Part shown: positions 25,401-32,073 of the stretch, in pieces | How the letters are laid out: every line of letters begins with the position of its first letter | Numbering within the stretch: position 1 is the stretch's first letter | Assembly (NCBI GenBank): GCA_910577555.1 | Contig: CAJTLF010000004.1 | Coordinates: forward strand, 61,722-125,721 | Length of the DNA: 64,000 bases | From: an uncultured Christensenella sp. | GTDB taxonomy: Bacteria; Bacillota; Clostridia; Christensenellales; Borkfalkiaceae | Direction of reading: 5' to 3' | The notes under the pieces: model-generated | What the model was told of the DNA's origin: nothing | Database searches by the model: none | The model's input: the letters and a program-made list of their open reading frames with translations, nothing else | Program-made: the position numbers and the translations under genes

Positions 25401-26450
25401 ATGATAAATACCAACGCCCGAAAAATTTTCGAACTGGCGTCCGCGGAATGCGTCCTTACCGAGCCGAGCGATTTACGGCAGTACCTGACGGGTATTTCAA
25501 CGTCGTTCGGATACGTAATAACGGATAAAAACGGCACTTCGTTCTATACCGACGCCCGCTATTTAGAAGCGGCTACGGCATCGCTTGCAAATACTGATAT
25601 AAAGGTATATAACTTCAAGGGCAAGCTTACCGACTTATTGAAAGCTTATAAAGAAGTGGCAATCCCGCTTTCGCAAACCAATTATCCCGAGTATAAGAAA
25701 CTGGTCGACGCAGGTCTTACCGTAAAGGACAGCACGCAGGCATTTATTGACGCAATGTCAATAAAACAGCAGTACGAGCTTGATTTTATCAAATCTGCGT
25801 GCGAAATAACGGACAGGGCTTTCTGCGACTTACTTCCCCGCATAAAGGAAGGTATGACCGAAAACGAAGTCGCGGCAGAGCTTGAATATTTAATGCGCAA
25901 ATACGGCGCAAGCGGAACGAGCTTTCCCACGATAGTCGCGTTCGGCAAAAACGCAAGCGTACCGCACCACGAAACGGGCTTGACAAAGCTTCGGTTCGGC
26001 GACGCTGTGTTAATCGACTTCGGCTGTAAAACGGGCGGTTACTGCTCGGACTGCACGCGTACGTTTCTCTTCGGCGACGATAAAAAGCACGGCGAGTTCA
26101 AAGCTGCTTACGAAAGGGTACTGTCGGCTCACAATCTCGTAAAGGAAGGCGTGACGGACGGAATTAGCGGCAAAGCGGCGGACGCGTTCGCCCGCGACTA
26201 TCTTGCAAAGTTCGGCTTGGATAAATATTTCACCCACTCGCTCGGACACGGCATCGGCGTCAACGTTCACGAACATCCCTATCTTTCCCCCAGAAGCGAA
26301 AACCTTTTGCGCAACGGAATGGTATTCTCGGACGAGCCGGGGGTATATTTCGAAGGCGACTTCGGCATAAGAATAGAAGATACGGTAGCTTTAATCGACG
26401 GCAAAGTCGTAAGTCTTACCGATTCGGATAAAAAATTGCTTATACTATAA
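25401..26450 (+). CDS. pepP: M24 family Xaa-Pro aminopeptidase
   Basis: 349 residues of the short Firmicutes aminopeptidase P type. It removes N-terminal residues ahead of proline. The C-terminal pita-bread domain has the dinuclear metal ligands in VLIDFGCKTGGYCSDCTRTF (two Asp), SLGHGIGVNVHEHP (His), FSDEPGVYF (Glu) and GIRIEDTV (Glu). ATG 25401 is chosen because AAGGTGG just upstream is the ribosome site, while GTG 25395 lies in it. It precedes efp, a common pairing in Firmicutes that fits processing of proline-rich proteins. Confidence 0.9.
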   Translation: MINTNARKIFELASAECVLTEPSDLRQYLTGISTSFGYVITDKNGTSFYTDARYLEAATASLANTDIKVYNFKGKLTDLLKAYKEVAIPLSQTNYPEYKKLVDAGLTVKDSTQAFIDAMSIKQQYELDFIKSACEITDRAFCDLLPRIKEGMTENEVAAELEYLMRKYGASGTSFPTIVAFGKNASVPHHETGLTKLRFGDAVLIDFGCKTGGYCSDCTRTFLFGDDKKHGEFKAAYERVLSAHNLVKEGVTDGISGKAADAFARDYLAKFGLDKYFTHSLGHGIGVNVHEHPYLSPRSENLLRNGMVFSDEPGVYFEGDFGIRIEDTVALIDGKVVSLTDSDKKLLIL

Positions 26451-26499
26451 AAACAAAGGCGGGCAACCGCGATACTTAAAATAACAAGGAGTTAAAATT

Positions 26500-27075
26500 A
26501 TGGCATCTATTTTAGCAGGCGATATCAGAAAGGGTTCCACTTTCGAATACAACGGCAAGGGCGTTTACACCGTAACGGAATTTCAGCACGTAAAGCCCGG
26601 TAAAGGCGCGGCTTTCGTAAGAGCTACCATCAAAAACGTAGTTACGGGACAAGTCCTTTCGGACATCACTTTCAACCCCACCACGAAGCTCGAAACGGCT
26701 CAGGTTGAAACCAAGAAGATGACCTATTCGTATACGGACGGCGAGTTCTATTATTTCATGGACCCCGAAACCTTCGATATGATTACCTTAAATCTCTCGC
26801 AGGTTGAAGACGCGCTCAAATATATCAAAGAAAACGATATGGTAACGGTGAAGTCGCTCAACGGCACGGCGTTCTCTGTAGAACCCGAAAACTTCGTCGA
26901 GCTTAAAATTACTGAGTGCGAACCCGGCGTCAAGGGCAATACCGCAACCAACGCAATGAAGAACGCCACCGTAGAAACGGGCGCAACCGTACAGGTTCCC
27001 ATGTTCGTTGAAGAGGGCGAAACAATCCGTATCGATACCCGCACGGGCGAGTATATGTCCCGCGTAGGCAAATAA
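26500..27075 (+). CDS. efp: Elongation factor P
   Basis: 191 residues. It relieves ribosome stalling at polyproline. Three beta-barrel domains are recognisable. The tip loop HVKPGKGAAFVR carries Lys35, the position modified in many bacteria; no modification genes are in this window, so the modification state is unknown. The C-terminal ETGATVQVPMFVEEGETIRIDTRTGEYMSRV is the EF-P signature. ATG follows AAGGAG. It lies between pepP and dtd. Confidence 0.95.
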   Translation: MASILAGDIRKGSTFEYNGKGVYTVTEFQHVKPGKGAAFVRATIKNVVTGQVLSDITFNPTTKLETAQVETKKMTYSYTDGEFYYFMDPETFDMITLNLSQVEDALKYIKENDMVTVKSLNGTAFSVEPENFVELKITECEPGVKGNTATNAMKNATVETGATVQVPMFVEEGETIRIDTRTGEYMSRVGK

Positions 27076-27078
27076 TAT

Positions 27079-27516
27079 ATGAAATCGGTCATTCAACGGG
27101 TAAAGTCCACGCGGCTTTCCGTTGACGGCAAAACCGTTTCCCAAATCCCCTGCGGTCTCGTAGTCTATCTCGGCGTAAAGGTCGGCGACACTTTAAAAGA
27201 GTGCGAGCTTACCGCCAAAAAGATTGCGGCGTTAAGGGTATTCGAAGACGAAAACGGCAAAATGAATTTATCCGTAAAGGAAACGGGAGGAGAGATTCTG
27301 CTCGTTTCCCAGTTTACGCTGTACGGCGATTGCTCGCACGGCAACCGCCCGAGCTTTACTTGCGCCGAGCGTCCCGACCTTGCGGAAAAGCTCTACGAAT
27401 ATACGGCGGAATGCCTGCGCGGCTACGGCGTAACGGTAAAACAGGGCGTTTTCGGCGCGGATATGAAAATCGAGCAGTACAACGACGGACCCGTAACAAT
27501 TATATACGAAATTTAA
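27079..27516 (+). CDS. dtd: D-aminoacyl-tRNA deacylase
   Basis: 145 residues. It hydrolyses D-aminoacyl-tRNA and some mischarged Gly-tRNA. MKSVIQRVKSTRLSV opens the fold; the SQFTLYGD motif and the C-terminal NDGPVTIIYE (the cross-subunit Gly-Pro motif) are intact, and the protein acts as a dimer. It starts 3 bp after the efp stop and ends at a terminator. Confidence 0.95.
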   Translation: MKSVIQRVKSTRLSVDGKTVSQIPCGLVVYLGVKVGDTLKECELTAKKIAALRVFEDENGKMNLSVKETGGEILLVSQFTLYGDCSHGNRPSFTCAERPDLAEKLYEYTAECLRGYGVTVKQGVFGADMKIEQYNDGPVTIIYEI

Positions 27517-27552
27517 AAACGGGGCGAAAAAATCGCCCCGTTTGGGTTTTAT
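27517..27552 (+). terminator. Terminator after dtd
   Basis: AAACGGGGCGA and TCGCCCCGTTT form an 11-bp stem around a five-A loop (27517-27543), followed by GGGTTTTATT. It reaches the start of the next gene, so the MBL gene may depend on read-through or on a promoter I cannot see. Confidence 0.75.
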
Positions 27553-27553
27553 T

Positions 27554-28390
27554 ATGAAGATAAGTTTTTTAGGCACGGCAGCGGCGGAAGGAGTACCTTC
27601 TCTGTTTTGCAACTGTGAATATTGCAATAATATAAGAAAAAAAGGCGCAAGCGAATTTCGTTCGCGCACGCAGGTAATGATAGACGGCAAGCTCTGCATA
27701 GACTTTCCGCCCGAAGCGTATTCGAACTCATTAAAGTACGGCTATAATTTTTCCGCCTTGCAGTATTTGTTGGTCACTCACTCGCATATGGACCATTTTT
27801 ATGCGCACGACTTTATTCTGCGCGGCTATAAGTATGCAAAGCTCGCCGCGCCCGTTCTCGAAATTTACGGCAATGAAGAAGTCAGGGCGGTGTACGGCGA
27901 GTGTACCGCGCGGGAAATGAAAGCCGAAGTCGCACCCAATTTAAAGTTTAATCTCATTGCGCCGTACAGTAAGCTTAAAGTCGGCGCGTACGACGTTATG
28001 GCTATACCCGCCCAACACTCGAAAACAGAAGACGCGTTGCTCTTTTATATATCGGACGGAAAGCGCGGCTATCTGCACCTGCACGATACGGGCAGAATAT
28101 GCGATAAGGCGTTGGACTTTTTAAAGGATAACGGGGCAAAGGCTCACGCCGTAGCCTTCGACTGCACCTTCGTGGAACAGACCGCGGGCGAAATCTCCCG
28201 CCATATGGGCATTGAAGACGATATGGTCATAAAGGAAAAACTGCTCTCGCGCGGAATTATAGATAAGGATACTAAAATCATAATAACCCACTTTTCGCAT
28301 AACGCGAACCCGACGCGCGAAAGGCTTAAAGGCGTGGAAGAGAAGTACGGCGTAGTTGCGGCGTACGACGGAATGGAAGTTGATATATAA
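27554..28390 (+). CDS. PhnP-like metallo-beta-lactamase-fold phosphodiesterase
   Basis: 278 residues, ATG 27554. The THSHMDH motif (75-81) is the HxHxDH metal site, with further ligands in IPAQHSK, DTG and ITHFSH. FLGTAAAEGVPSLFCNCEYCNN at the N-terminus, with clustered Cys, is typical of PhnP-like proteins, which bind a structural zinc there. PhnP cleaves cyclic phosphate esters in phosphonate degradation, but there is no phn gene nearby, so the substrate is unknown. It overlaps the next start by one base. Confidence 0.75.
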   Translation: MKISFLGTAAAEGVPSLFCNCEYCNNIRKKGASEFRSRTQVMIDGKLCIDFPPEAYSNSLKYGYNFSALQYLLVTHSHMDHFYAHDFILRGYKYAKLAAPVLEIYGNEEVRAVYGECTAREMKAEVAPNLKFNLIAPYSKLKVGAYDVMAIPAQHSKTEDALLFYISDGKRGYLHLHDTGRICDKALDFLKDNGAKAHAVAFDCTFVEQTAGEISRHMGIEDDMVIKEKLLSRGIIDKDTKIIITHFSHNANPTRERLKGVEEKYGVVAAYDGMEVDI

Positions 28391-28914
28391 TGAATTTTTT
28401 CAAACACTTGTCAACCGTAACAAGGCACAGGCGCGCGGTAAGAAAATTATGTTTCAAATGCGGACTTATCCGTCAGGGGCTTATGCACGACCTCTCGAAA
28501 TTTTCCCGCGCCGAGTTCTGGGCGGGAGTAAAATATTTTCAGGGTTACAGAAGTCCGCAGGCGGAAGAGAGGGAGCGGCTCGGTTACTCCGCGGCGTGGT
28601 TGCACCACAAGGGCAGGAACAAACACCACTTCGAGTATTGGACTGATTTTTCAGACGACAGAAAAATACTCGTCGAAATGCCCGCAAAATATTTTGCCGA
28701 AATGGTCTGCGACAGAGTGGCGGCAAGCAAAATTTATTTAAAGGAAAAGTATACTGATGCAAGCCCGTTGGAATACTACCTTAACAGAACGGACGGTAAA
28801 AGTATGCATCCCGACACCGCTCAAAGGCTGGAATATTTTTTAACCTTACTCAAGGAAAAGGGAGAAGATTATACTTTTAAACAGCTCAAAAAATTCGTAA
28901 AGGAAAATAAATAA
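28390..28914 (+). CDS. DUF5662 family protein
   Basis: 174 residues. GLMHDLSKFSRAEFWAGVKYFQG and GYSAAWLHHKGRNKHHFEYW are the DUF5662 signatures: His/Asp-rich helical motifs resembling the metal-binding pattern of HD-type proteins, although the family is uncharacterised. A PAKYFAEMVCDRVAASKIYL helix follows. It is translationally joined to the PhnP-like gene (TAATG), and a strong terminator follows. Confidence 0.75.
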   Translation: MNFFKHLSTVTRHRRAVRKLCFKCGLIRQGLMHDLSKFSRAEFWAGVKYFQGYRSPQAEERERLGYSAAWLHHKGRNKHHFEYWTDFSDDRKILVEMPAKYFAEMVCDRVAASKIYLKEKYTDASPLEYYLNRTDGKSMHPDTAQRLEYFLTLLKEKGEDYTFKQLKKFVKENK

Positions 28915-28952
28915 ACCCGCGCGGTTTTTACTCCGCGCGGGTTGCTTATTTT
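28914..28952 (+). terminator. Terminator after the DUF5662 gene
   Basis: AACCCGCGCGG (28914-28924) and CCGCGCGGGTT (28933-28943) form an 11-bp stem, followed by GCTTATTTTA. It ends the 28-kb co-directional run. Confidence 0.8.
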
Positions 28953-28989
28953 AGGTGAAAAAGTGTTAAAAATCGGGCAAAACAGTGCA

Positions 28990-29053
28990 ATTTTCTGTGA
29001 AAACGCGTCGATTTTCGGTGAAAACTGTGTGAAAATCTTCACACAGTTTTCAC
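28990..29053. repeat. Short direct repeats and a 16-bp perfect inverted repeat
   Basis: ATTTTCtGTGAAAAC (28990-29004) recurs as ATTTTCgGTGAAAAC (29011-29025) with a 21-bp period. The second copy runs into GTGAAAACTGTGTGAA (29018-29033), which pairs perfectly with 29038-29053 across an AATC loop. The structure lies 4 bp beyond the stop of the minus-strand ferritin-like gene, so it may be its terminator, though the following T run is weak. Confidence 0.65.
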
Positions 29054-29057
29054 AATG

Positions 29058-30311
29058 CTACTTCGTCCTTGCAATTTTAACGTTATCCTGCTTTCTGTTT
29101 CTCAGCTCTTTAACGGGGTGTTCGCTGTCCTGATAGCGGTAATCCTGACCCAATCTGTCTATCGAACGCTTGATAACCAGATGCGACGCGTTCTTTTCGG
29201 GGTCGCCCGCAAGGTACTTCTGGTAATCGAAATATCTGTGTCCGTCGGGTATCTTTTTCACGTCCTTATAGTCGGCTTTTTGCTGCGTATTGTCCGCCGT
29301 GAGCGTAACTGTCTCCGCCAGAACCTTTCTTATATAATCCTTATTTCCACCCAATTTAAGCAGTTCAGGGAACTCACCCGTGCCGCAAACGCTCTCAAAA
29401 GTCTTGTTTTCGTACTTTTTAAGCAGTTTTGCCGCTGTTTTAAGGTGGGTAACTTCCATCTTGAAGTGTTCGTTCCAGATTTTTCTGATATTCTCGTCGC
29501 TCTCGTCCTGCGCCGCCGAGTAGTACAGCCAGCACTCGCAGTATTCGTGCATTACCCATTGCTCGAGCCAGCTCATAGTGGGGTCTTTAAGGCTCTCGTA
29601 CTGCGATACGTGCGCTTCTTCAATCATTGCAATCTCGGCGTACAGCTTTCTGCCAAGGTCGTTTTTATACCACTGCGCAATGTTCATATAGTAGTTCATC
29701 GTCTGCTGTTCCGCCGCAGTTATCGTGCTTGCAACAAGCTTGGTGTACAAATCCGCAGTTTTAGCATCCATATGCGGTTTCAAATCGTCGGCGGGGTAAC
29801 GGTGTTCGGCAACGGTGGGGCGTCCGGGCATAATTTCGGTATACTTGCCCACCAGCATATCCGCATCTTCGTTTTTGTCCGTTTTTAAAAGGTTTGCATA
29901 GCGGTAAAGGTGGTCAAAGTCTTCCAAAAGGGCAAAATTCAACGCTTTTATATTGTTTTCGTCCTTTTCGTGCCTAGCAAGCACGGCAGTAAGGTCAATC
30001 GCCAACTGCTCGTATGCAATGGTGGTTTCGAGAATACTCTCGTTAATGGGCTTTAAACAGCTTATGCGCTTTTGCTGTTGCTGTTCCTGTCTGCGCACTA
30101 CCGCAAGCGCGGCAAGAATTTCGGGCTGGTCACAGTGCCTTGCAAAGTTGTGCATAAACCATTGCGACTCGAACTCCGTGCCGTTCATAAGTATTACGCG
30201 CGTTTTGGTGTAGGGGGAAGTCTTTAATTTGTTGTAACTTTTAGGATACGTCTTTTTCAGCGGTAAAAAGTTTTTTTCAAGCGATTTGCTCTTTTCTTTT
30301 ATAGGGTTCAT
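29058..30311 (-). CDS. Ferritin-like diiron helical protein of unknown function
   Basis: 417 residues, mostly helical and charged. Four-helix-bundle carboxylate motifs are visible: LEDFDHLYRYANLL, IAMIEEAHVSQYESL, WVMHEYCECWLYY and NEHFKMEVTHLKTAAKLL, that is Glu and ExxH pairs as in ferritin-like oxidoreductases. It is much longer than rubrerythrin or ferritin and has a basic N-terminus (NPIKEKSKSLEKNFLPLKK) and a polar C-terminus. The start is ATG 30311 behind GGAGG on the minus strand; TTG 30323 lies upstream of that site. Likely oxidant defence or metal chemistry; the substrate is unknown. It stands alone, facing the tRNA cluster. Confidence 0.6.
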   Translation of the reverse strand: MNPIKEKSKSLEKNFLPLKKTYPKSYNKLKTSPYTKTRVILMNGTEFESQWFMHNFARHCDQPEILAALAVVRRQEQQQQKRISCLKPINESILETTIAYEQLAIDLTAVLARHEKDENNIKALNFALLEDFDHLYRYANLLKTDKNEDADMLVGKYTEIMPGRPTVAEHRYPADDLKPHMDAKTADLYTKLVASTITAAEQQTMNYYMNIAQWYKNDLGRKLYAEIAMIEEAHVSQYESLKDPTMSWLEQWVMHEYCECWLYYSAAQDESDENIRKIWNEHFKMEVTHLKTAAKLLKKYENKTFESVCGTGEFPELLKLGGNKDYIRKVLAETVTLTADNTQQKADYKDVKKIPDGHRYFDYQKYLAGDPEKNASHLVIKRSIDRLGQDYRYQDSEHPVKELRNRKQDNVKIARTK

Positions 30312-30394
30312 ATATTCCTCCAAGCAAGTTTTTGACTTTTTAGCTTTGTTTTAATCGTAAAACGCCGATTTCTTTCTTTTTTAATTAAAATACT

Positions 30395-30423
30395 TTGACA
30401 ATTACTACCTTTTATGATATATT
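30395..30423 (+). promoter_or_regulatory. Promoter of tRNA-Gly
   Basis: TTGACA (30395-30400), 17 bp, TATATT (30418-30423). Transcription would start near 30430, giving a precursor leader that contains the 30438-30457 palindrome. Confidence 0.65.
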
Positions 30424-30437
30424 TTTATCGTTAAACT

Positions 30438-30457
30438 ACTCCCGTTTAAACGGGAGT
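30438..30457. repeat. Perfect 20-bp palindrome in the tRNA-Gly leader
   Basis: ACTCCCGTTT is followed directly by its complement AAACGGGAGT. The same ten bases ACTCCCGTTT recur in the T arm and acceptor of the tRNA-Gly itself (30530-30539). As RNA it would form a leader hairpin 16 nt before the mature 5' end. Confidence 0.8.
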
Positions 30458-30473
30458 GAGAAAAATTAATAAT

Positions 30474-30548
30474 GCAGGAATCGCCTATCGGTATGGCGTC
30501 AGCTTCCCAAGCTGATTTCGGCGGGTTCGACTCCCGTTTCCTGCTCCA
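30474..30548 (+). tRNA. tRNA-Gly (anticodon CCC)
   Basis: Acceptor GCAGGAA pairs with TTCCTGC; the anticodon stem TCAGC/GCTGA encloses TTCCCAA, anticodon CCC. T arm GCGGG-TTCGACT-CCCGT. Discriminator T and an encoded CCA end at 30548. It reads GGG codons. Confidence 0.93.
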
Positions 30549-30554
30549 AAAAAG

Positions 30555-30590
30555 ATGCCGCCGCCGAGAAAACTCGGCGGCGGCATTTAA
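30555..30590 (+). terminator. Terminator after tRNA-Gly
   Basis: ATGCCGCCGCCGAG (30555-30568) and its complement (30573-30586) form a 14-bp stem with an AAAA loop, followed by TTAAAA. The T tract is weak but the stem is very stable. Confidence 0.75.
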
Positions 30591-30635
30591 AAACGCAAAA
30601 ATTAAAATATTTTTTAAAAACAGCGTTAAAACAGT

Positions 30636-30663
30636 TTGCATTTTTAATTAATTTAAGTATAAT
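30636..30663 (+). promoter_or_regulatory. Promoter of tRNA-Pro
   Basis: TTGCAT (30636-30641), 16 bp, TATAAT (30658-30663), located 16 bp upstream of the tRNA. Confidence 0.6.
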
Positions 30664-30678
30664 AATTTGTGTTTGTTA

Positions 30679-30756
30679 TTGAGGCGTAGCGCAGTTTGGT
30701 AGCGCGTCTGGTTAGGGACCAGAAGGTCGTGGGTTCAAGTCCCGTCGCCTCAACCA
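30679..30756 (+). tRNA. tRNA-Pro (anticodon AGG)
   Basis: Acceptor TGAGGCG pairs with CGCCTCA; D arm GCGC-AGTTTGGTA-GCGC; the anticodon stem TCTGG/CCAGA encloses TTAGGGA, anticodon AGG with G37. T arm GTGGG-TTCAAGT-CCCGT (one G-T pair), discriminator A and encoded CCA. A34 should be converted to inosine to read several CCN codons, which needs a TadA that accepts this tRNA. The U1-A72 pair is unusual for tRNA-Pro. Confidence 0.88.
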
Positions 30757-30797
30757 AAACGGGCGGGCAATTTTAATTGCCCGCCCGTTTTATTTTA
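30757..30797. terminator. Bidirectional terminator between tRNA-Pro and the XRE gene
   Basis: AAACGGGCGGGCAATT (30757-30772) pairs with 30775-30790, followed by TATTTTA on the plus strand and preceded by an A run that serves the minus-strand gene ending at 30795. Confidence 0.85.
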
Positions 30798-30995
30798 ATC
30801 TTCTAAACCTAATAAATAATCGGAAGAAACTTCAAAAAATTTGCATAATGCAATTATATAGCTTAATTTCGGCTCATTTACGCCGTTTTCCCAAAAGCTA
30901 ATTGCGGAGTAAGTAGTTCCTATTTTTTCGCCTAATTCTTTTTGGCTTAAACCGCGGGCGGTTCTTAATTCTTTTAATCTATATTTGAATTCCAC
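30795..30995 (-). CDS. XRE-family repressor of cassette 1
   Basis: 66 residues that are little more than one helix-turn-helix: RLKELRTARGLSQKELGEKIG, TYSAISFWENGVNEPKL and the cI/SinR-like ending SSDYLLGLED. The start is GTG 30995 with no Shine-Dalgarno. A -10 element TAAAAT lies exactly 6 nt upstream (31002-31007), so the mRNA is predicted to be leaderless. Operator 1 of the cassette overlaps the upstream edge of this -10, which implies autorepression. It diverges from a cysteine-rich small protein whose promoter carries the other operators. Compare the cassettes at 42.0 and 58.4 kb. Confidence 0.88.
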   Translation of the reverse strand: MEFKYRLKELRTARGLSQKELGEKIGTTYSAISFWENGVNEPKLSYIIALCKFFEVSSDYLLGLED

Positions 30996-31001
30996 GAAAA
31001 T

Positions 31002-31076
31002 ATTTTACAAGATATCTTGAAACAAAAGTTGACATTCAAGAAATCTTGAAATATAATGGTATCAAGATTTCTTGAA
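31002..31076. promoter_or_regulatory. Divergent promoter with three palindromic operators (cassette 1)
   Basis: Operators: ACAAGATATCTTGA (31007-31020), TCAAGAAATCTTGA (31036-31049) and TCAAGATTTCTTGA (31062-31075), consensus TCAAGANNTCTTGA. Plus-strand promoter TTGACA (31029-31034), 17 bp, TATAAT (31052-31057): operator 2 fills the spacer and operator 3 covers the start region. Minus-strand -10 TAAAAT at 31002-31007 touches operator 1. This fits dual repression by the XRE protein. Confidence 0.85.
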
Positions 31077-31096
31077 TTAAAGGAAGGTGTTTTATT

Positions 31097-31372
31097 TTGG
31101 TTAAAGAGTGTTGGAGCTGTGATAAATTCAAGGCGTATTATACTAAGGGACAATTACGCTTCGATAAACAAAACTGCGGGTATTGCACGGAACACGAAGT
31201 TATAATTAAAGATAAGCATAAAGTTTGTGACTGTTGGGTCAGTAATGAAATAAGAAGATTGGTTAGAAACAGAGTGGTGTTAAAATCACTTACTCAATTA
31301 ATAGATAATCTCACCGAATTAAAACAAATTATTGCCGACGAGCAAGAAGAAAATAAAATTAATCCTTTGTAG
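31097..31372 (+). CDS. Small four-cysteine YYTKG protein of cassette 1
   Basis: 91 residues starting at TTG 31097 behind AGGAAGG. The ribbon part is ECWSCDKFKAYYTKG, then FDKQNCGYC and KDKHKVCDCW, with Cys5, Cys8, Cys30 and Cys44 (plus extra Cys27 and Cys46) placed as in the paralogue at 42110. A helical tail follows, LTQLIDNLTELKQIIADEQ. Zinc binding is likely; function is unknown. It is driven by the operator-bearing promoter and thus repressed by the divergent XRE protein until an unknown signal. Base composition is more AT-rich than its neighbours. Confidence 0.7.
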   Translation: MVKECWSCDKFKAYYTKGQLRFDKQNCGYCTEHEVIIKDKHKVCDCWVSNEIRRLVRNRVVLKSLTQLIDNLTELKQIIADEQEENKINPL

Positions 31373-31385
31373 TAATTAAATTATT

Positions 31386-31414
31386 TTACACGGTATTGCG
31401 GCGTATGATATAAT
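31386..31414 (+). promoter_or_regulatory. Promoter of mntP
   Basis: TTACAC (31386-31391), 17 bp, TATAAT (31409-31414). The start codon is only 9 nt beyond the -10 element, so the leader is at most a few nucleotides and no Shine-Dalgarno is present. Confidence 0.6.
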
Positions 31415-31423
31415 GTTACCGTT

Positions 31424-32047
31424 ATGATTTTAGGCATAATTTTTTCGGTATTTCTTTCGGGGGTGTCGCTCGCTATGGATGCGTTTGCCGTATCGATTTG
31501 CGACGGAATGATTTACCGTCAACTCAATAAGCGCAAGGCGGTTTTTATGCCGCTCACTTTCGGACTGTTTCAGGCTGTAATGCCGCTTATCGGCTTTTAC
31601 GTGGGTATGGCGTTTCAGCAAATAGACGCGTTCGACGCGGTCGACCACTGGATAGCTTTCGCTCTGCTCGTGGTTATCGGCGGAAAAATGATTTACGACG
31701 GTATAAAGGAGCTGCATGCGCCCGAAGAAGAATTGAAACCGAAGAAATTTTCCGTAACCGAAGTGTTGGTGCAGGGAGTGGCGACGAGTATAGACGCGCT
31801 CTTCGTGGGGTTCAGCTTTCACGCGTTGCTCGGCGGGGTGGAAAATTTGCAGCTGTGGGCGTGGATAAGCGCGCTTATTATAGGCGTAACCACCTTTGCG
31901 ATTTCGCTTGCGGGCGTGATAATAGGGGTAAGGGTAGGCAAGCTCTTCCGCAGAAAAGCAAGCATAGCCGAAATTGTGGGCGGCGTCGTTTTAATGCTCA
32001 TAGCGGTGAAAATCGTTTTAAGCGGATACGGAATAATAAATTTTTAA
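31424..32047 (+). CDS. mntP: Manganese efflux pump MntP
   Basis: 207 residues with six predicted membrane helices in two related halves. SLAMDAFAVSICDG in the first half and QGVATSIDALFVGFSF in the second carry the paired Asp residues used for Mn transport, and LLVVIGGKMIYDGIKE links them. It exports Mn(II) across the cytoplasmic membrane. There is too little upstream space for the Mn riboswitch often found before mntP, so control must differ. It stands as a single gene ending at a hairpin shared with murG. Confidence 0.9.
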   Translation: MILGIIFSVFLSGVSLAMDAFAVSICDGMIYRQLNKRKAVFMPLTFGLFQAVMPLIGFYVGMAFQQIDAFDAVDHWIAFALLVVIGGKMIYDGIKELHAPEEELKPKKFSVTEVLVQGVATSIDALFVGFSFHALLGGVENLQLWAWISALIIGVTTFAISLAGVIIGVRVGKLFRRKASIAEIVGGVVLMLIAVKIVLSGYGIINF

Positions 32048-32073
32048 CCGCGGCGTCAGCCGCGGCTTTTTAA
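32048..32073 (+). terminator. Terminator after mntP
   Basis: CCGCGGC-GTCA-GCCGCGG (32048-32065) followed by CTTTTTAAT. The stop codon of the convergent murG gene lies in its loop. Confidence 0.8.

Noticed and set aside
29055..29888. Open frame on the plus strand of 277 codons opposite the ferritin-like gene
   Set aside because: It starts inside the inverted repeat and reads as the complement of a gene with clear metal motifs and a ribosome site; no independent support.
31373..31423. Manganese (yybP-ykoY) riboswitch before mntP
   Set aside because: Only 51 bp separate the genes and the promoter lies in them, so there is no room for the aptamer.
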